A DNA stretch of 40,174 bases from Marivirga sp. ANT-B6 (GTDB taxonomy: Bacteria > Bacteroidota > Bacteroidia > Cytophagales > Cyclobacteriaceae). Below, piece after piece: positions 1 to 8,424 of this stretch; within the stretch, counting starts at the first letter, position 1, and every line of letters starts with the position of its first letter. The notes beneath the pieces are model-generated. The model searched no databases. It was not told the DNA's origin and was given only the letters and a program-made list of their open reading frames with translations. The position numbers and the translations under genes were made by a program. The stretch lies in contig LXQK01000184.1 of the NCBI GenBank assembly GCA_001683905.1, positions 1 through 40,174 on the forward strand. Direction: 5' to 3'.

Positions 1-229
1 GTGAACTATTTTCTTGGATGAAAGTCTGGAAGTTATCGAAAAGCGGCTGTCGGGTAAGGAGGTTTCACAAAGGCCACTATTTAATGCGAAAGACAATATC
101 TCCCCCCGTGAAATCCTCGATAAGCTATATCTGGAAAGACAAAATTATTATTCCATGGCAAAGATTATACTTAAGGATGATGCCATCAGTCCGGAAGGTA
201 TTATTCCAAAGCTAAATTTAGAAGTTTAG
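1..229 (+). CDS. aroK: Shikimate kinase, C-terminal fragment (5' end outside window, apparent frameshift at edge)
   Basis: Shikimate kinase phosphorylates shikimate at the 3-hydroxyl with ATP in the aromatic amino acid pathway. Only the last ~75 residues are present. They align by eye with the end of E. coli AroK: an RPLF motif after a short linker, then SPREILDKL and LERQNYYSMAKIIL, matching the RPLL, PREVLEAL and NERNPLYEEIADV segments, including the Arg of the ER pair near the active site. The reading frame of this tail meets a TGA at 2-4. Removing one T from the TTTT run at 9-12 joins frame 1 (V-N-Y-F) to L-D-E-S-L-E, the expected beta strand. Either a frameshift lies at the left edge (mutation or sequence error) or the alignment there is coincidental. 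The stop overlaps the convergent gene by 12 bp. Confidence 0.65.
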
Positions 230-1678
230 GCCTACTGTAAGGATTGCCCTTGTAGCATTGTTGTCGGTAAAGGCCGAGGGTGCCCCGGCGTAAGGGTTGA
301 TAGAAGATTCGATGGTGGAAGATTTGCTGATTCCAAGGTCTACAAAATAGTCTTTTAACTTTATGCCACCACCAATAGACACCGTGTGAAAGGCTCTGGT
401 TAGGTCACTCATATTCTTTGCGGGATTTCCGTTGTAAGCATATCCGGCTCTTATCCTAAAAATGTCGAAGCGTAATTCGCCACCAGTGCGGAAATTCCAT
501 GTTGCATTAAAATTGTTGATGATTTGATTTTCGCCTGTAAAAGGATTATCACTACCTTTAATATTATTTTGGGCGTAGTTTAAATATTCCACGTTGGCTG
601 TTATAAAGCCATATTTCTGGAAGAAATATGCGAGGCCACCGTTTACTCGTCCCGGAGTTCGTAGCGTTAATGTATAAGGAGCAAAATTTAAGCTCTCAGA
701 AGGCACTGTACCATCATTAAAATTCGCTGTCAGTGAAATGTCGGATTGATCATCAATGCTATAAATGGTCGGAGTCACATAGGACAATCCTATAGTCAAA
801 TTCGACACAGGACGGCCAATAACACCGATTGTTGCATTCAACCCAGCGCCTTGGAATCTCCTTATATCGCTGAGACTTAGGTTTAAGAGTTCCGTACCGG
901 GAGGCGTCTCCATAAGAATCCTTTCAGATTGATAGTTAAGTGTTTGAATCCCTATACTTGCCCCAAAATATATTTTATCATTGTAATTTCCGCCATAGGC
1001 AAACGAAGTTTGATAGGTTGCACCTGTAGTGCTGATAACCTCCGACTGACGCACCGGATATGCATCAACAGCATTGTAGCGATCTAAAAAAATTACATTT
1101 TCTGCTTCGTCTTCAAATTCATCTACTAACAAGGTTTCAAAAGCAAGAAAGGCAAAGTCATTTCCAAAGGCTATATCCTGCCCATCGTAAAAGGTGTTCT
1201 CCAAAGCGAAATCGACAAAATCATATGCATTCACTTGTCCTTCATATGTAATTTGGTTCTGGTAACTGGCAATTCTGTCTACACTTATACCAAAAGAACC
1301 GCCTCTCCACTTTCCGGGGGCAATTAGTGCTTTGGACTTATTAAAAACTACGGCAAGTTGTCCAATGTTTACATTCGTCTTGAAATCTTCTGTGGTATTA
1401 TTCAAGTATTTCGATGAAGTATTGAGGAAATCGACAGCAGGGCTAAAAGTAAACTCCGACCGATTATAAAATCCTAAACCTGCGGGATTTGAATAGATAG
1501 AACTTGCATCGCCACCGAGGGCTATGGATGAGCCTCCGATACCACGTATCCTGGCAGTACCGCCTTGATTTGTCTGACTGAAAAGCAACGCATAATCGCT
1601 GAAACCCTGGGCACTTGCTTCGAAAAATGAAAATAGGGTTATAACGCCTAAAAAAATAGGTTTCAATATCGCTTTCAT
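218..1678 (-). CDS. FadL/OmpP1-like outer membrane beta-barrel protein
   Basis: The 486-residue product has a signal peptide (residues 1-24, hydrophobic core then ASAQG) followed by the segment ARIRGIGGSSIALGGDASS-IYSNPAGLGF, which is typical of Bacteroidota outer-membrane proteins of the FadL/TodX-like group. The rest alternates short amphipathic strands with polar loops and ends in Asn-Phe, the terminal aromatic residue recognised by the BAM complex. The likely role is a channel for hydrophobic substrates across the outer membrane, but no substrate can be inferred. The start is the only ATG that gives a complete signal peptide. It is preceded by a long inverted repeat (1703-1747). The next gene upstream on the same strand encodes another envelope protein. 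Family placement is by pattern and specific function is unknown. Confidence 0.75.
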   Translation of the reverse strand: MKAILKPIFLGVITLFSFFEASAQGFSDYALLFSQTNQGGTARIRGIGGSSIALGGDASSIYSNPAGLGFYNRSEFTFSPAVDFLNTSSKYLNNTTEDFKTNVNIGQLAVVFNKSKALIAPGKWRGGSFGISVDRIASYQNQITYEGQVNAYDFVDFALENTFYDGQDIAFGNDFAFLAFETLLVDEFEDEAENVIFLDRYNAVDAYPVRQSEVISTTGATYQTSFAYGGNYNDKIYFGASIGIQTLNYQSERILMETPPGTELLNLSLSDIRRFQGAGLNATIGVIGRPVSNLTIGLSYVTPTIYSIDDQSDISLTANFNDGTVPSESLNFAPYTLTLRTPGRVNGGLAYFFQKYGFITANVEYLNYAQNNIKGSDNPFTGENQIINNFNATWNFRTGGELRFDIFRIRAGYAYNGNPAKNMSDLTRAFHTVSIGGGIKLKDYFVDLGISKSSTIESSINPYAGAPSAFTDNNATRAILTVGLNF

Positions 1679-1702
1679 CGAGAGTAGATTTTAAGTGAGA
1701 GA

Positions 1703-1747
1703 ATTACTTGTATCATAATCCCCGTAGGGAGCTACGATACAAGTAAT
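1703..1747. repeat. 12-bp perfect inverted repeat in the leader of the FadL-like gene
   Basis: ATTACTTGTATC at 1703-1714 is the exact reverse complement of GATACAAGTAAT at 1736-1747. The 21-nt loop contains a second small pairing (GTAG/CTAC). It ends 24 bp upstream of the ATG at 1678 and is not followed by a T run on the minus strand. A leader hairpin or operator is therefore as likely as a terminator. Confidence 0.6.
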
Positions 1748-1764
1748 CTATTGCTGGTAAAATT

Positions 1765-1796
1765 AGAAATAAAGAAGAGGAGGACTATTCTCCTCC
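1765..1796 (-). terminator. Probable terminator overlapping the stop codon of the low-complexity lipoprotein gene
   Basis: On the minus strand GGAGGA (1796-1791) pairs with TCCTCC (1784-1779), with the TAG stop codon in the loop. A T-rich stretch (TCTTCTTTATTTC) follows. The stem is only 6 bp, so strength is uncertain. Confidence 0.4.
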
Positions 1797-3260
1797 ACCT
1801 CGGGATGACCTTCTTGTCGGGCTCGACGACGATCCACTGCTTCTTGATGGCGTAGAAGTACTTCTGGAAGGAGCACTTCTCATCTCACTACCACTGCTTC
1901 TGGACGGTGCGGGAGTAGATCTATAGTTATTGTTGCTTCTTGAAGGTTGTGTCGTCGACCTGTTCTGATTGCTTCTAGAAGGTTGCACCGTCCGTTGCTG
2001 ATTGCTACGGGTTGGTTGCGTGCTTCTATATTGCGGCTGCGTGTCATTGTTTCTAGGGGTGACAGATCTCTGCTGCGTATTACTTCTCGTAGGGGTTGTG
2101 CTCCTATAATCAGTGTTAGCTCTTGGAGATGTATAACCGGACCTGGTTCTTGTATTATCAGGCGTATAACCATCTCTAACCCTTGAAGACCTTGTTTCAG
2201 TTATACCAACTCTACTTGCATCATTACTTGATGATGTCCTTACACGTCTGGTATCTTCGACACCTCGTCTATCAGTTGTGGCTGAGCCTATTGACCTTGT
2301 ATAATATCTATTAGACGCATCGACTGAACTTCTGCTGCTGGAAACCCTACGTGAATCACCTATAACAGAAGAACTGGAACGGACCCTACGGGTATCTGCA
2401 GCAATGCCCCTATTTACAGAGCTTCTACTCGGTCTTGCACCCGATACATAACGTCTGTTAGAATTGGCATTCTCAACAAAGACCGGTCTGTTACCTATTC
2501 CACTATAATATCCGTTATAAAATCCATTGTTAAAGCCGTGATTAAAACCTCTGTTGAAATTATTAAATCCCCACCTATTCATTCTCCATGGATCGTACAT
2601 TCCGTAACCGTATCCATATCCTCCCCACGGATTATAGAAATTGTTGAAGCCATAGCCACCACCAAAACCACCCCACGATGAGAAACCTATATTGATATTC
2701 CATCCTGGCCTAAAACCACTTCCCCAGAAAGGATCATAGAATGAACCAGGTCCCCAGAATGGGTCATAAAAAGGGCTGTGGAAATTATTGAAATTATTGA
2801 AAGCGTTGAAGTTGTTGAAGTTGCTATACCGTGGCGTACCATAATAATTATATACATTCATGCCACCACCAAGGTTGCTCTGACTTCTATTATAATCGTC
2901 ATCGTAATTTTCTACATAATACTCACCATCATTATAGCTCCCTTGTACCTGATCAGCATTTTGTGCTTCAGCAACATATTGGTCATTAGTATTATACCGG
3001 GAGATGTACTCAGGGTTGACAGTCTTGGAAGAATAGCTTTCCTGCTCGTACTGATATGAATCTCTATCATAACTTTTTGCGGTCACACCAGGTGAGTTAT
3101 TTGTTTGCGGCAGCACCTCGCGCTTGTAAGCTTTACGATCTGCTTTGGTAAAATACATGTCATCGTATTCACCTTTTTGTGCCACTTGTCCCGCAGAACA
3201 AGACGATAAGATTACGGTTCCAATCAGACCAAAAACCTGTAAGTAAGTTTGTATTTTCAT
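1785..3260 (-). CDS. Low-complexity surface lipoprotein (N/F/G/Y-rich core, S/R/T-rich tail)
   Basis: The 491-residue product starts with a lipoprotein signal peptide (lipobox V-I-L-S-S-C, Cys21). A short charged segment follows (TKADRKAYKREV). Residues ~130-265 are dominated by Asn, Phe, Gly, Tyr and Trp, with a near-duplicated FYDPFWG block. The C-terminal half is almost entirely Ser, Arg, Thr, Asn, Gln and Pro, with repeated PSRSN/PTRSN-like units. No catalytic motif or known domain is visible. The composition suggests an intrinsically disordered, possibly surface-exposed or matrix-associated lipoprotein. Similar low-complexity lipoproteins are common in Bacteroidota, but I cannot name a family. 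It is divergent from proS across 165 bp. Confidence 0.8.
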   Translation of the reverse strand: MKIQTYLQVFGLIGTVILSSCSAGQVAQKGEYDDMYFTKADRKAYKREVLPQTNNSPGVTAKSYDRDSYQYEQESYSSKTVNPEYISRYNTNDQYVAEAQNADQVQGSYNDGEYYVENYDDDYNRSQSNLGGGMNVYNYYGTPRYSNFNNFNAFNNFNNFHSPFYDPFWGPGSFYDPFWGSGFRPGWNINIGFSSWGGFGGGYGFNNFYNPWGGYGYGYGMYDPWRMNRWGFNNFNRGFNHGFNNGFYNGYYSGIGNRPVFVENANSNRRYVSGARPSRSSVNRGIAADTRRVRSSSSVIGDSRRVSSSRSSVDASNRYYTRSIGSATTDRRGVEDTRRVRTSSSNDASRVGITETRSSRVRDGYTPDNTRTRSGYTSPRANTDYRSTTPTRSNTQQRSVTPRNNDTQPQYRSTQPTRSNQQRTVQPSRSNQNRSTTQPSRSNNNYRSTPAPSRSSGSEMRSAPSRSTSTPSRSSGSSSSPTRRSSRGGGE

Positions 3261-3347
3261 GATAGAGTCCTTTCTTTTAAAATTCTTTCAGTAATTTAAT
3301 ATATTTAACGGCTAAAACATCATTAAGATATAATAAAATATTAACAA

Positions 3348-3355
3348 TATATTTG
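3348..3355 (+). promoter_or_regulatory. Candidate -7 box (TATATTTG) upstream of proS
   Basis: TATATTTG matches the Bacteroidota -7 consensus TAnnTTTG, about 70 bp before the proS ATG. I see no TTTG at the expected -33 distance, so this is weak. Confidence 0.25.
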
Positions 3356-3425
3356 CCAAGTCATTCATCAATAATTGATAGTTTGAAAGCAACAAATTTT
3401 ATACCAAATATCATAATTTTTAGAA

Positions 3426-4901
3426 ATGAGTAAAGAAATTCCTACAAGAGAAGAAGATTATTCCCTGTGGTACAATGAATTAGTAAAAAAAGCAGACCTG
3501 GCAGAAAATTCTCCTGTTAGAGGATGCATGGTCATCAAGCCGTATGGGTATTCTATCTGGGAGAAGATGCAGGCTGCTTTGGATAAGATGTTCAAAGATA
3601 CGGGGCATAGCAATGCTTACTTTCCACTCTTTATTCCAAAATCCTTCTTTAGTAAGGAGGCCTCGCATGTGGAAGGTTTCGCAAAGGAATGTGCCATTGT
3701 TACGCACTACCGACTTAAGAACGATGAAAATGGAAATGGGGTCGTTGTGGACCCTGATGCCAAGCTGGAAGAAGAACTGATTGTGCGACCCACATCGGAA
3801 ACTGTCATATGGAGCACGTACAAGAACTGGATACAATCATACCGGGATTTACCGTTGCTAGTAAACCAATGGGCAAATGTGGTAAGATGGGAGATGCGTA
3901 CCAGGTTGTTTTTGAGGACCTCAGAATTCCTTTGGCAGGAAGGCCATACAGCACATGCTACCAAAGATGAAGCTGTTGCAGAAACTGTTCAGATGTTGGA
4001 GGTATACGCTCACTTCGCTGAGCATTTTATGGCTATGCCTGTTGTAAAAGGCTTAAAAACGGAAAGTGAAAGATTTGCAGGTGCTGAGGATACCTATTGT
4101 ATTGAAGCGATGATGCAAGATGGTAAAGCGCTACAGTCAGGGACATCCCATTTTCTGGGCCAAAATTTTGCAAAAGCGTTTGATGTAAAATTTACCAATA
4201 AGGAAGGTAAATTGGACCTCGTCTGGGGTACCTCCTGGGGTGTCAGCACACGACTAATGGGCGCCTTGATTATGGCTCACTCGGATGATGCAGGCCTGGT
4301 ACTACCTCCGAAACTTGCACCGATACAGGTGGTAATCGTCCCTATTTTTAAAGGCGAGGATCAGCTGAATGCCATTTCCGAAAAAGTCGCGGGAATTAAA
4401 GCAGAATTGCTGCGCAAAGGAATTTCAGTAAAGTACGACGCACGCGACACCCATAAGCCCGGATGGAAATTTGCCGAATATGAGCTGAAAGGGATACCTG
4501 TAAGAATTGCTATAGGCCCGCGCGACCTGGAAAACGGTACCGTGGAAGTGGCGCGAAGAGATGAAAAAACCAAAGAGACCATTGCCCTTGATCAATTAAG
4601 TAACACAGTAGAACGATTGCTCGACGATATTCAACAAAATATTTATAACAAAGCTTTGGCCCTCCGCGCAAGTAAAACAACTACTGTAGAGACATACGAC
4701 GAATTTAAAAAAGTGCTTGAAACGAAGGGTGGCTTTATATTAGCCCACTGGGATGGCACAGCTGCAACAGAGCAAAAGGTAAAAGATGAAACCAAAGCCA
4801 CCATCAGGTGTATACCGTTAGATCAACCTGACGAAGAGGGAAAATGTATGGTCACTGGGAATCCGTCCACAAAAAAGGTGCTTTTTGCAAAGGCTTACTG
4901 A
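3426..4901 (+). CDS. proS: Prolyl-tRNA synthetase (archaeal/eukaryotic-type, ProS type 3)
   Basis: Charges tRNA-Pro with proline in the cytosol. The 491 residues match the compact class II ProRS form lacking the bacterial editing insertion. Motif 2 region: [17 protein letters not shown] followed by [26 protein letters not shown]. Motif 3 region: [28 protein letters not shown]. An anticodon-binding domain follows from about residue 300 ([10 protein letters not shown]). A C-terminal domain ends in A-K-A-Y, and a terminal tyrosine is a hallmark of the archaeal-type enzyme. The ATG is followed by [20 protein letters not shown], a normal family N-terminus. It stands alone on its strand with no obvious operon partner. 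Function is confident. Confidence 0.97.
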   Translation: MSKEIPTREEDYSLWYNELVKKADLAENSPVRGCMVIKPYGYSIWEKMQAALDKMFKDTGHSNAYFPLFIPKSFFSKEASHVEGFAKECAIVTHYRLKNDENGNGVVVDPDAKLEEELIVRPTSETVIWSTYKNWIQSYRDLPLLVNQWANVVRWEMRTRLFLRTSEFLWQEGHTAHATKDEAVAETVQMLEVYAHFAEHFMAMPVVKGLKTESERFAGAEDTYCIEAMMQDGKALQSGTSHFLGQNFAKAFDVKFTNKEGKLDLVWGTSWGVSTRLMGALIMAHSDDAGLVLPPKLAPIQVVIVPIFKGEDQLNAISEKVAGIKAELLRKGISVKYDARDTHKPGWKFAEYELKGIPVRIAIGPRDLENGTVEVARRDEKTKETIALDQLSNTVERLLDDIQQNIYNKALALRASKTTTVETYDEFKKVLETKGGFILAHWDGTAATEQKVKDETKATIRCIPLDQPDEEGKCMVTGNPSTKKVLFAKAY

Positions 4902-4982
4902 TACTTTTATACAAAAGGTAGTATGGCGGGATGAACCATAACCATTCAAAAAATAGGAATTAATTTATTGCTTTTTATTTCC

Positions 4983-4990
4983 TATTTTTG
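4983..4990 (+). promoter_or_regulatory. Candidate -7 box (TATTTTTG) for the nfeD-floA operon
   Basis: TATTTTTG fits TAnnTTTG and lies 21 bp before the ATG at 5012. A TTG at 4968-4970 is too close for a canonical -33 element, so only the -7 box is convincing. Confidence 0.4.
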
Positions 4991-5011
4991 ACAATATTAA
5001 AATATTGAATT

Positions 5012-5482
5012 ATGCTTGAGGGGTTGTCAGTTGTTTTGTTAATAATCTTCGGACTGATACTGATCCTGGTTGAATTGATATTTGTACCAGGGACGACATT
5101 AGTAGGAATATTAGGTTTTATCTTCACTTGTTTTGGTATATTTCTAAGCTTTCAGAATTACGGAACCACGGTTGGGTTTGTCGTATTAGGTATTTCTTCA
5201 TTTATTACCGTAGTTGCTATATATTTCAGCCTGAAGGCCGGGATTTACAAAAAGTTTGCCTTAAATAGCAGCATCAAGTCACGCGTAAATGATGAATATA
5301 AATATGACCTTTGGGTTGGTGATGTAGGAAAGACTATGTCATCTTTAAAGCCTTTCGGAAAGGCAGAATTCAAAAATCAAATCCATGAAGTTAGCTCCAA
5401 CGGAAATTTTATAGATGCAGGCCAAGCAGTTAAAATCATACGAATCAAAGACAATAAAATTTTTGTAGAACCAATCAACTAA
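5012..5482 (+). CDS. NfeD-like membrane protein
   Basis: The 156-residue short NfeD-family protein has three or four hydrophobic segments in residues 1-75 ([20 protein letters not shown], then [15 protein letters not shown] and [19 protein letters not shown]). A soluble C-terminal OB-like domain starts near residue 103 ([18 protein letters not shown]) and ends at [10 protein letters not shown]. NfeD proteins are usually encoded next to SPFH/flotillin proteins and are thought to act with them in membrane organisation. Here the gene ends 5 bp before the first FloA gene, so co-transcription is nearly certain. It lacks the N-terminal ClpP-like protease domain of long NfeD forms. Confidence 0.88.
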   Translation: MLEGLSVVLLIIFGLILILVELIFVPGTTLVGILGFIFTCFGIFLSFQNYGTTVGFVVLGISSFITVVAIYFSLKAGIYKKFALNSSIKSRVNDEYKYDLWVGDVGKTMSSLKPFGKAEFKNQIHEVSSNGNFIDAGQAVKIIRIKDNKIFVEPIN

Positions 5483-5487
5483 TATAC

Positions 5488-6492
5488 ATGGAAGGAATTT
5501 CTCTTATTGTAATTATCATTGCCATCATCATTGGTGTTTTTATATTTCTCTATTTTGTTCCCATTAATTTATGGATTACGGCAATCTTCTCGGGCGTGAA
5601 AGTTGGCCTGTTCGAGCTTGTTTTCATGCGCATTAGAAAGGTTCCGCCAAGAATTGTTGTAGACTCAATGATTACTGCTACCAAAGCCGGCCTTGAAGTA
5701 ACGACCTCTGAAATAGAAACCCATTACCTGGCAGGCGGCAATGTGCCCTCAGTAATCAGGGCATTGATTTCGGCTGATAAAGCTAATATTAACCTTACTT
5801 TTAAGCAGGCTACAGCCATTGACTTAGCAGGTAGAGATGTATTTGAAGCCGTTCAAATATCAGTAAATCCTAAAGTTATCAATACACCAAGTGTTGCAGC
5901 AGTTGCAGCCGATGGTATTCAGCTAGTAGCCAAAGCAAGGGTGACAGTTCGGGCGAATATTCAACAACTTGTAGGGGGAGCTGGAGAAGAAACCATCCTG
6001 GCGCGCGTCGGCGAAGGCATCGTTACTTCTATTGGTTCTGCAAAATCTCATAAAGATGTGCTTGAAAATCCAGACAAAATATCCAAGCTGGTACTGCAAC
6101 GGGGATTGGATGCGGGTACAGCTTTTGAGATATTATCGATAGATATTGCTGACGTAGACGTAGGAACCAACATTGGGGCAAAACTACAGATTGATCAGGC
6201 CAATGCTGATTTAAAGGTGGCAGAAGCAAAAGCTGAAGAAAGACGTGCCATGGCAGTTGCAGTAGAGCAGGAAATGAAGGCGAAGTCGCAGGAAGCCCGG
6301 GCTAAAGTAATTGAAGCTGAGGCAGAAGTTCCTAAAGCACTTGCCGAAGCCTTTCGATCAGGAAAACTCGGCGTGATGGATTATTACAAGATGCAAAATA
6401 TTCAAGCAGATACCGATATGCGCGACGCAATTTCAGGTGGCGGGCAAGATAGGGGCAAAGGAAAGGGGAGCCTCAGCCGCGACGGAAAATAA
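5488..6492 (+). CDS. floA: Flotillin-like protein FloA, full-length copy
   Basis: FloA is an SPFH-domain scaffold of membrane microdomains. The 334-residue product has an N-terminal hydrophobic hairpin (residues 4-35) and the conserved [25 protein letters not shown] segment. The PHB/SPFH core includes [21 protein letters not shown] and [22 protein letters not shown] long helical, Ala/Glu-rich coiled-coil region spans ~225-285, and the conserved tail [19 protein letters not shown] is followed by a basic Gly/Lys end. It lies directly behind the NfeD-like gene, and a closely related paralogue follows 76 bp later. The length matches the usual FloA (UPF0365) family. Confidence 0.93.
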   Translation: MEGISLIVIIIAIIIGVFIFLYFVPINLWITAIFSGVKVGLFELVFMRIRKVPPRIVVDSMITATKAGLEVTTSEIETHYLAGGNVPSVIRALISADKANINLTFKQATAIDLAGRDVFEAVQISVNPKVINTPSVAAVAADGIQLVAKARVTVRANIQQLVGGAGEETILARVGEGIVTSIGSAKSHKDVLENPDKISKLVLQRGLDAGTAFEILSIDIADVDVGTNIGAKLQIDQANADLKVAEAKAEERRAMAVAVEQEMKAKSQEARAKVIEAEAEVPKALAEAFRSGKLGVMDYYKMQNIQADTDMRDAISGGGQDRGKGKGSLSRDGK

Positions 6493-6531
6493 GGGCTGTC
6501 ATGACACTAGATTATCCTGCGTGATAGCTGG

Positions 6532-6547
6532 AATAAAATATTTTATT
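6532..6547. repeat. 16-bp AT palindrome between the two floA copies
   Basis: AATAAAATATTTTATT is a perfect palindrome in the 76-bp spacer, 22 bp before the second floA ATG. No clear TAnnTTTG box is present in the spacer. It may be an operator or simply AT-rich sequence. Confidence 0.3.
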
Positions 6548-6568
6548 TACACATTTTAATATTATCCT

Positions 6569-7459
6569 ATGGAAGGCATTTCTATTGTCCTTATCGTTGT
6601 TTCAGCGCTCGTTTTAATATTTATCTTTCTTTACTTCGTACCGCTTAATCTTTGGATAACCGCCATATTTTCGGGCGTTCGCGTAAGGCTGCTGGAGCTT
6701 ATTTTCATGAGGATCAGGAAAGTACCACCAGGACTTATCGTGAACTCCATGATTACCGCTACCAAGGCAGGTCTACATATTACATCGTCTGAATTGGAGA
6801 CGCATTATCTGGCTGGTGGGCACGTACCCTCAGTCATTAAAGCACTTATTTCTTCCGATAAAGCAAATATCAATCTGACTTTCAAACAGGCCACTGCCAT
6901 AGATCTTGCGGGCAGAGACGTGCTTGAAGCTGTACAGATGTCAGTAAACCCCAAAGTTATAAACACAACCAATGTTGCAGCCGTAGCTGGTGATGGTATC
7001 CAGCTTATTGCCCGCGCCAGGGTGACGGTTCGGGCCAATATTCAGCAACTTGTAGGCGGTGCCGGAGAAGATACGATTTTAGCCCGGGTAGGAGAAGGAA
7101 TAGTAACATCGATAGGGTCTACCAAAACACATAGCGAGGTGCTTTCTAATCCTGCGCGGATCTCTAAACTTGTGCTGGAAAGAGGCCTCGATGCAGGTAC
7201 GGCCTTTGAAATATTGTCGATTGATATTGCCGATGTAGATGTAGGTGAAAACATTGGCGCTAAATTGCAAATTGACCAGGCCACTGCAGACTTAAAAGTT
7301 GCAGAAGCCAGAGCTGAGGAAAGAAGAGCTATGGCCGTAGCCAATGAGCAGGAAATGCGCGCCCTGTCGCAGGAAGCAAGAGCAAAAGTGATCGAGGCTG
7401 AGGCTGAGGTGCCTTTGGCACTCGCAGAGGCATTTAGAAAGGGAAACCTTGGGATCTAA
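6569..7459 (+). CDS. Flotillin-like protein FloA paralogue, C-terminally truncated
   Basis: The 296-residue product is very similar to the preceding FloA over nearly its entire length (same [31 protein letters not shown] and [13 protein letters not shown] segments). It retains the membrane hairpin, SPFH domain and coiled-coil. It stops at AFRKGNLGI, losing the conserved [16 protein letters not shown] tail. The in-frame bases just past the TAA read H-D-N-Y-Y-R-L-R, resembling a decayed version of that tail. The two proteins probably arose by tandem duplication and may co-oligomerise. A strong terminator follows, so the transcription unit is nfeD-floA-floA2. Confidence 0.9.
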   Translation: MEGISIVLIVVSALVLIFIFLYFVPLNLWITAIFSGVRVRLLELIFMRIRKVPPGLIVNSMITATKAGLHITSSELETHYLAGGHVPSVIKALISSDKANINLTFKQATAIDLAGRDVLEAVQMSVNPKVINTTNVAAVAGDGIQLIARARVTVRANIQQLVGGAGEDTILARVGEGIVTSIGSTKTHSEVLSNPARISKLVLERGLDAGTAFEILSIDIADVDVGENIGAKLQIDQATADLKVAEARAEERRAMAVANEQEMRALSQEARAKVIEAEAEVPLALAEAFRKGNLGI

Positions 7460-7482
7460 CACGATAATTATTACCGACTGAG

Positions 7483-7520
7483 AAAATGGCGGGAGAAACA
7501 GATGTTTCTTCCGCCATTTT
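7483..7520 (+). terminator. Strong intrinsic terminator after the floA pair
   Basis: The arm at 7483-7499 (AAAATGGCGGGAGAAAC) pairs with 7504-7520 (GTTTCTTCCGCCATTTT), 17 bp with one G-T wobble and a 4-nt loop. The right arm ends in TTTT. Confidence 0.85.
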
Positions 7521-7620
7521 TATCTAACGCTACCTTTGAAATCCATTGGCCGATTTGATTTCGTTTATGAATCCAAAGTTTGGCGGGAAACTTACAAAGT
7601 TGCCTTTTTCTGAAAATGCT

Positions 7621-8388
7621 ATGAAGCGATATTTTACTGTTTTGATGATGATAGGGCTCTTGATCAGCTGTAAGGAAGACGATTCTTTTAGCGGTAACGA
7701 CACGAATTTTGGGGGGATCTTAAATAAACGAGGAATAGGTGAAAGTGCTTTTGAACTTTTATCCAATGATGAATACAAGCATCTGGAGATAGAACTGCTA
7801 TATGTAGAGGGATTTTCGCCCACGCAGTCTGCATTAGATCAAGTGAAATTATTTCTGGCAAGTAGATTAAATAAGTCTAAAGGTATCTCTTTTAAATTTT
7901 CTGCGGTCGCTACCCCGAATCTTAGCCATTATTCTATTCAGGATCTGGTAGAAATTGAAGGGGACCATCGGTCAGTATATTCCCGTAGCGATACCCTCGG
8001 TGCTTATTTGTTTTTTGCCGATGCAGGATTCAGTGAAAACGATGATGATTCGAAAGTCCTTGGCGTGGCTTATAGAAATACTTCTATGGCTATCTTTGAA
8101 AAGACCATTAGAGATCTCTCTGGAGGGCTAAACCAGCCACAAACCAGCACCTTAGAAACTGTAGTTATCAAACATGAGTTTTGCCACAACCTTGGTTTAG
8201 TCAATGCCGGATCAGCAATGCAGGTATTTCACCAGGACGAGGTAAACGGAAGACACTGTGACAATAAGAATTGTCTCATGCACTTTTCTGTAGAGACTGG
8301 CAACGTGCTTACCAATACGTTGGGCGGGGATGCACCCGAACTGGATGAAAATTGTATTAATGATCTACGTGCAAATGGAGGCAAATAA
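7621..8388 (+). CDS. Lipoprotein zinc metalloprotease (archaemetzincin-like H-C-x4-C-x-M signature)
   Basis: I chose the ATG at 7621 because it starts a lipoprotein signal peptide directly (MKRYFTVLMMIGLLISC, Cys17). The longer frame from 7546 would bury this signal behind 25 polar residues. The 255-residue product has a zinc motif HEFCH at 185-189 followed by NLGLVN. After an insert come H212-C213-x4-C218-L-M220, and this H-C-x4-C-x-M array matches the second half of the archaemetzincin signature. In archaemetzincins the third His directly follows HExxHxxGxx; here about 22 residues intervene. Bacteroidota encode a family of membrane-attached metalloproteases of this form. The substrate is unknown. 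It is monocistronic, after the floA terminator. Confidence 0.82.
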   Translation: MKRYFTVLMMIGLLISCKEDDSFSGNDTNFGGILNKRGIGESAFELLSNDEYKHLEIELLYVEGFSPTQSALDQVKLFLASRLNKSKGISFKFSAVATPNLSHYSIQDLVEIEGDHRSVYSRSDTLGAYLFFADAGFSENDDDSKVLGVAYRNTSMAIFEKTIRDLSGGLNQPQTSTLETVVIKHEFCHNLGLVNAGSAMQVFHQDEVNGRHCDNKNCLMHFSVETGNVLTNTLGGDAPELDENCINDLRANGGK

Positions 8389-8424
8389 AGCGTCGGCTTT
8401 ATAAAACAATTAGGGACGAACTAT

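Noticed and set aside
2770-2830. Short tandem direct repeats resembling a microsatellite or CRISPR-like pattern
   Set aside because: They encode the Asn-Phe repeats of the lipoprotein in frame. There are no spacers.
1880-3059. Several long frames antisense to the low-complexity lipoprotein gene
   Set aside because: They are by-products of repetitive codons. Only the minus-strand 491-residue frame has a lipoprotein signal.
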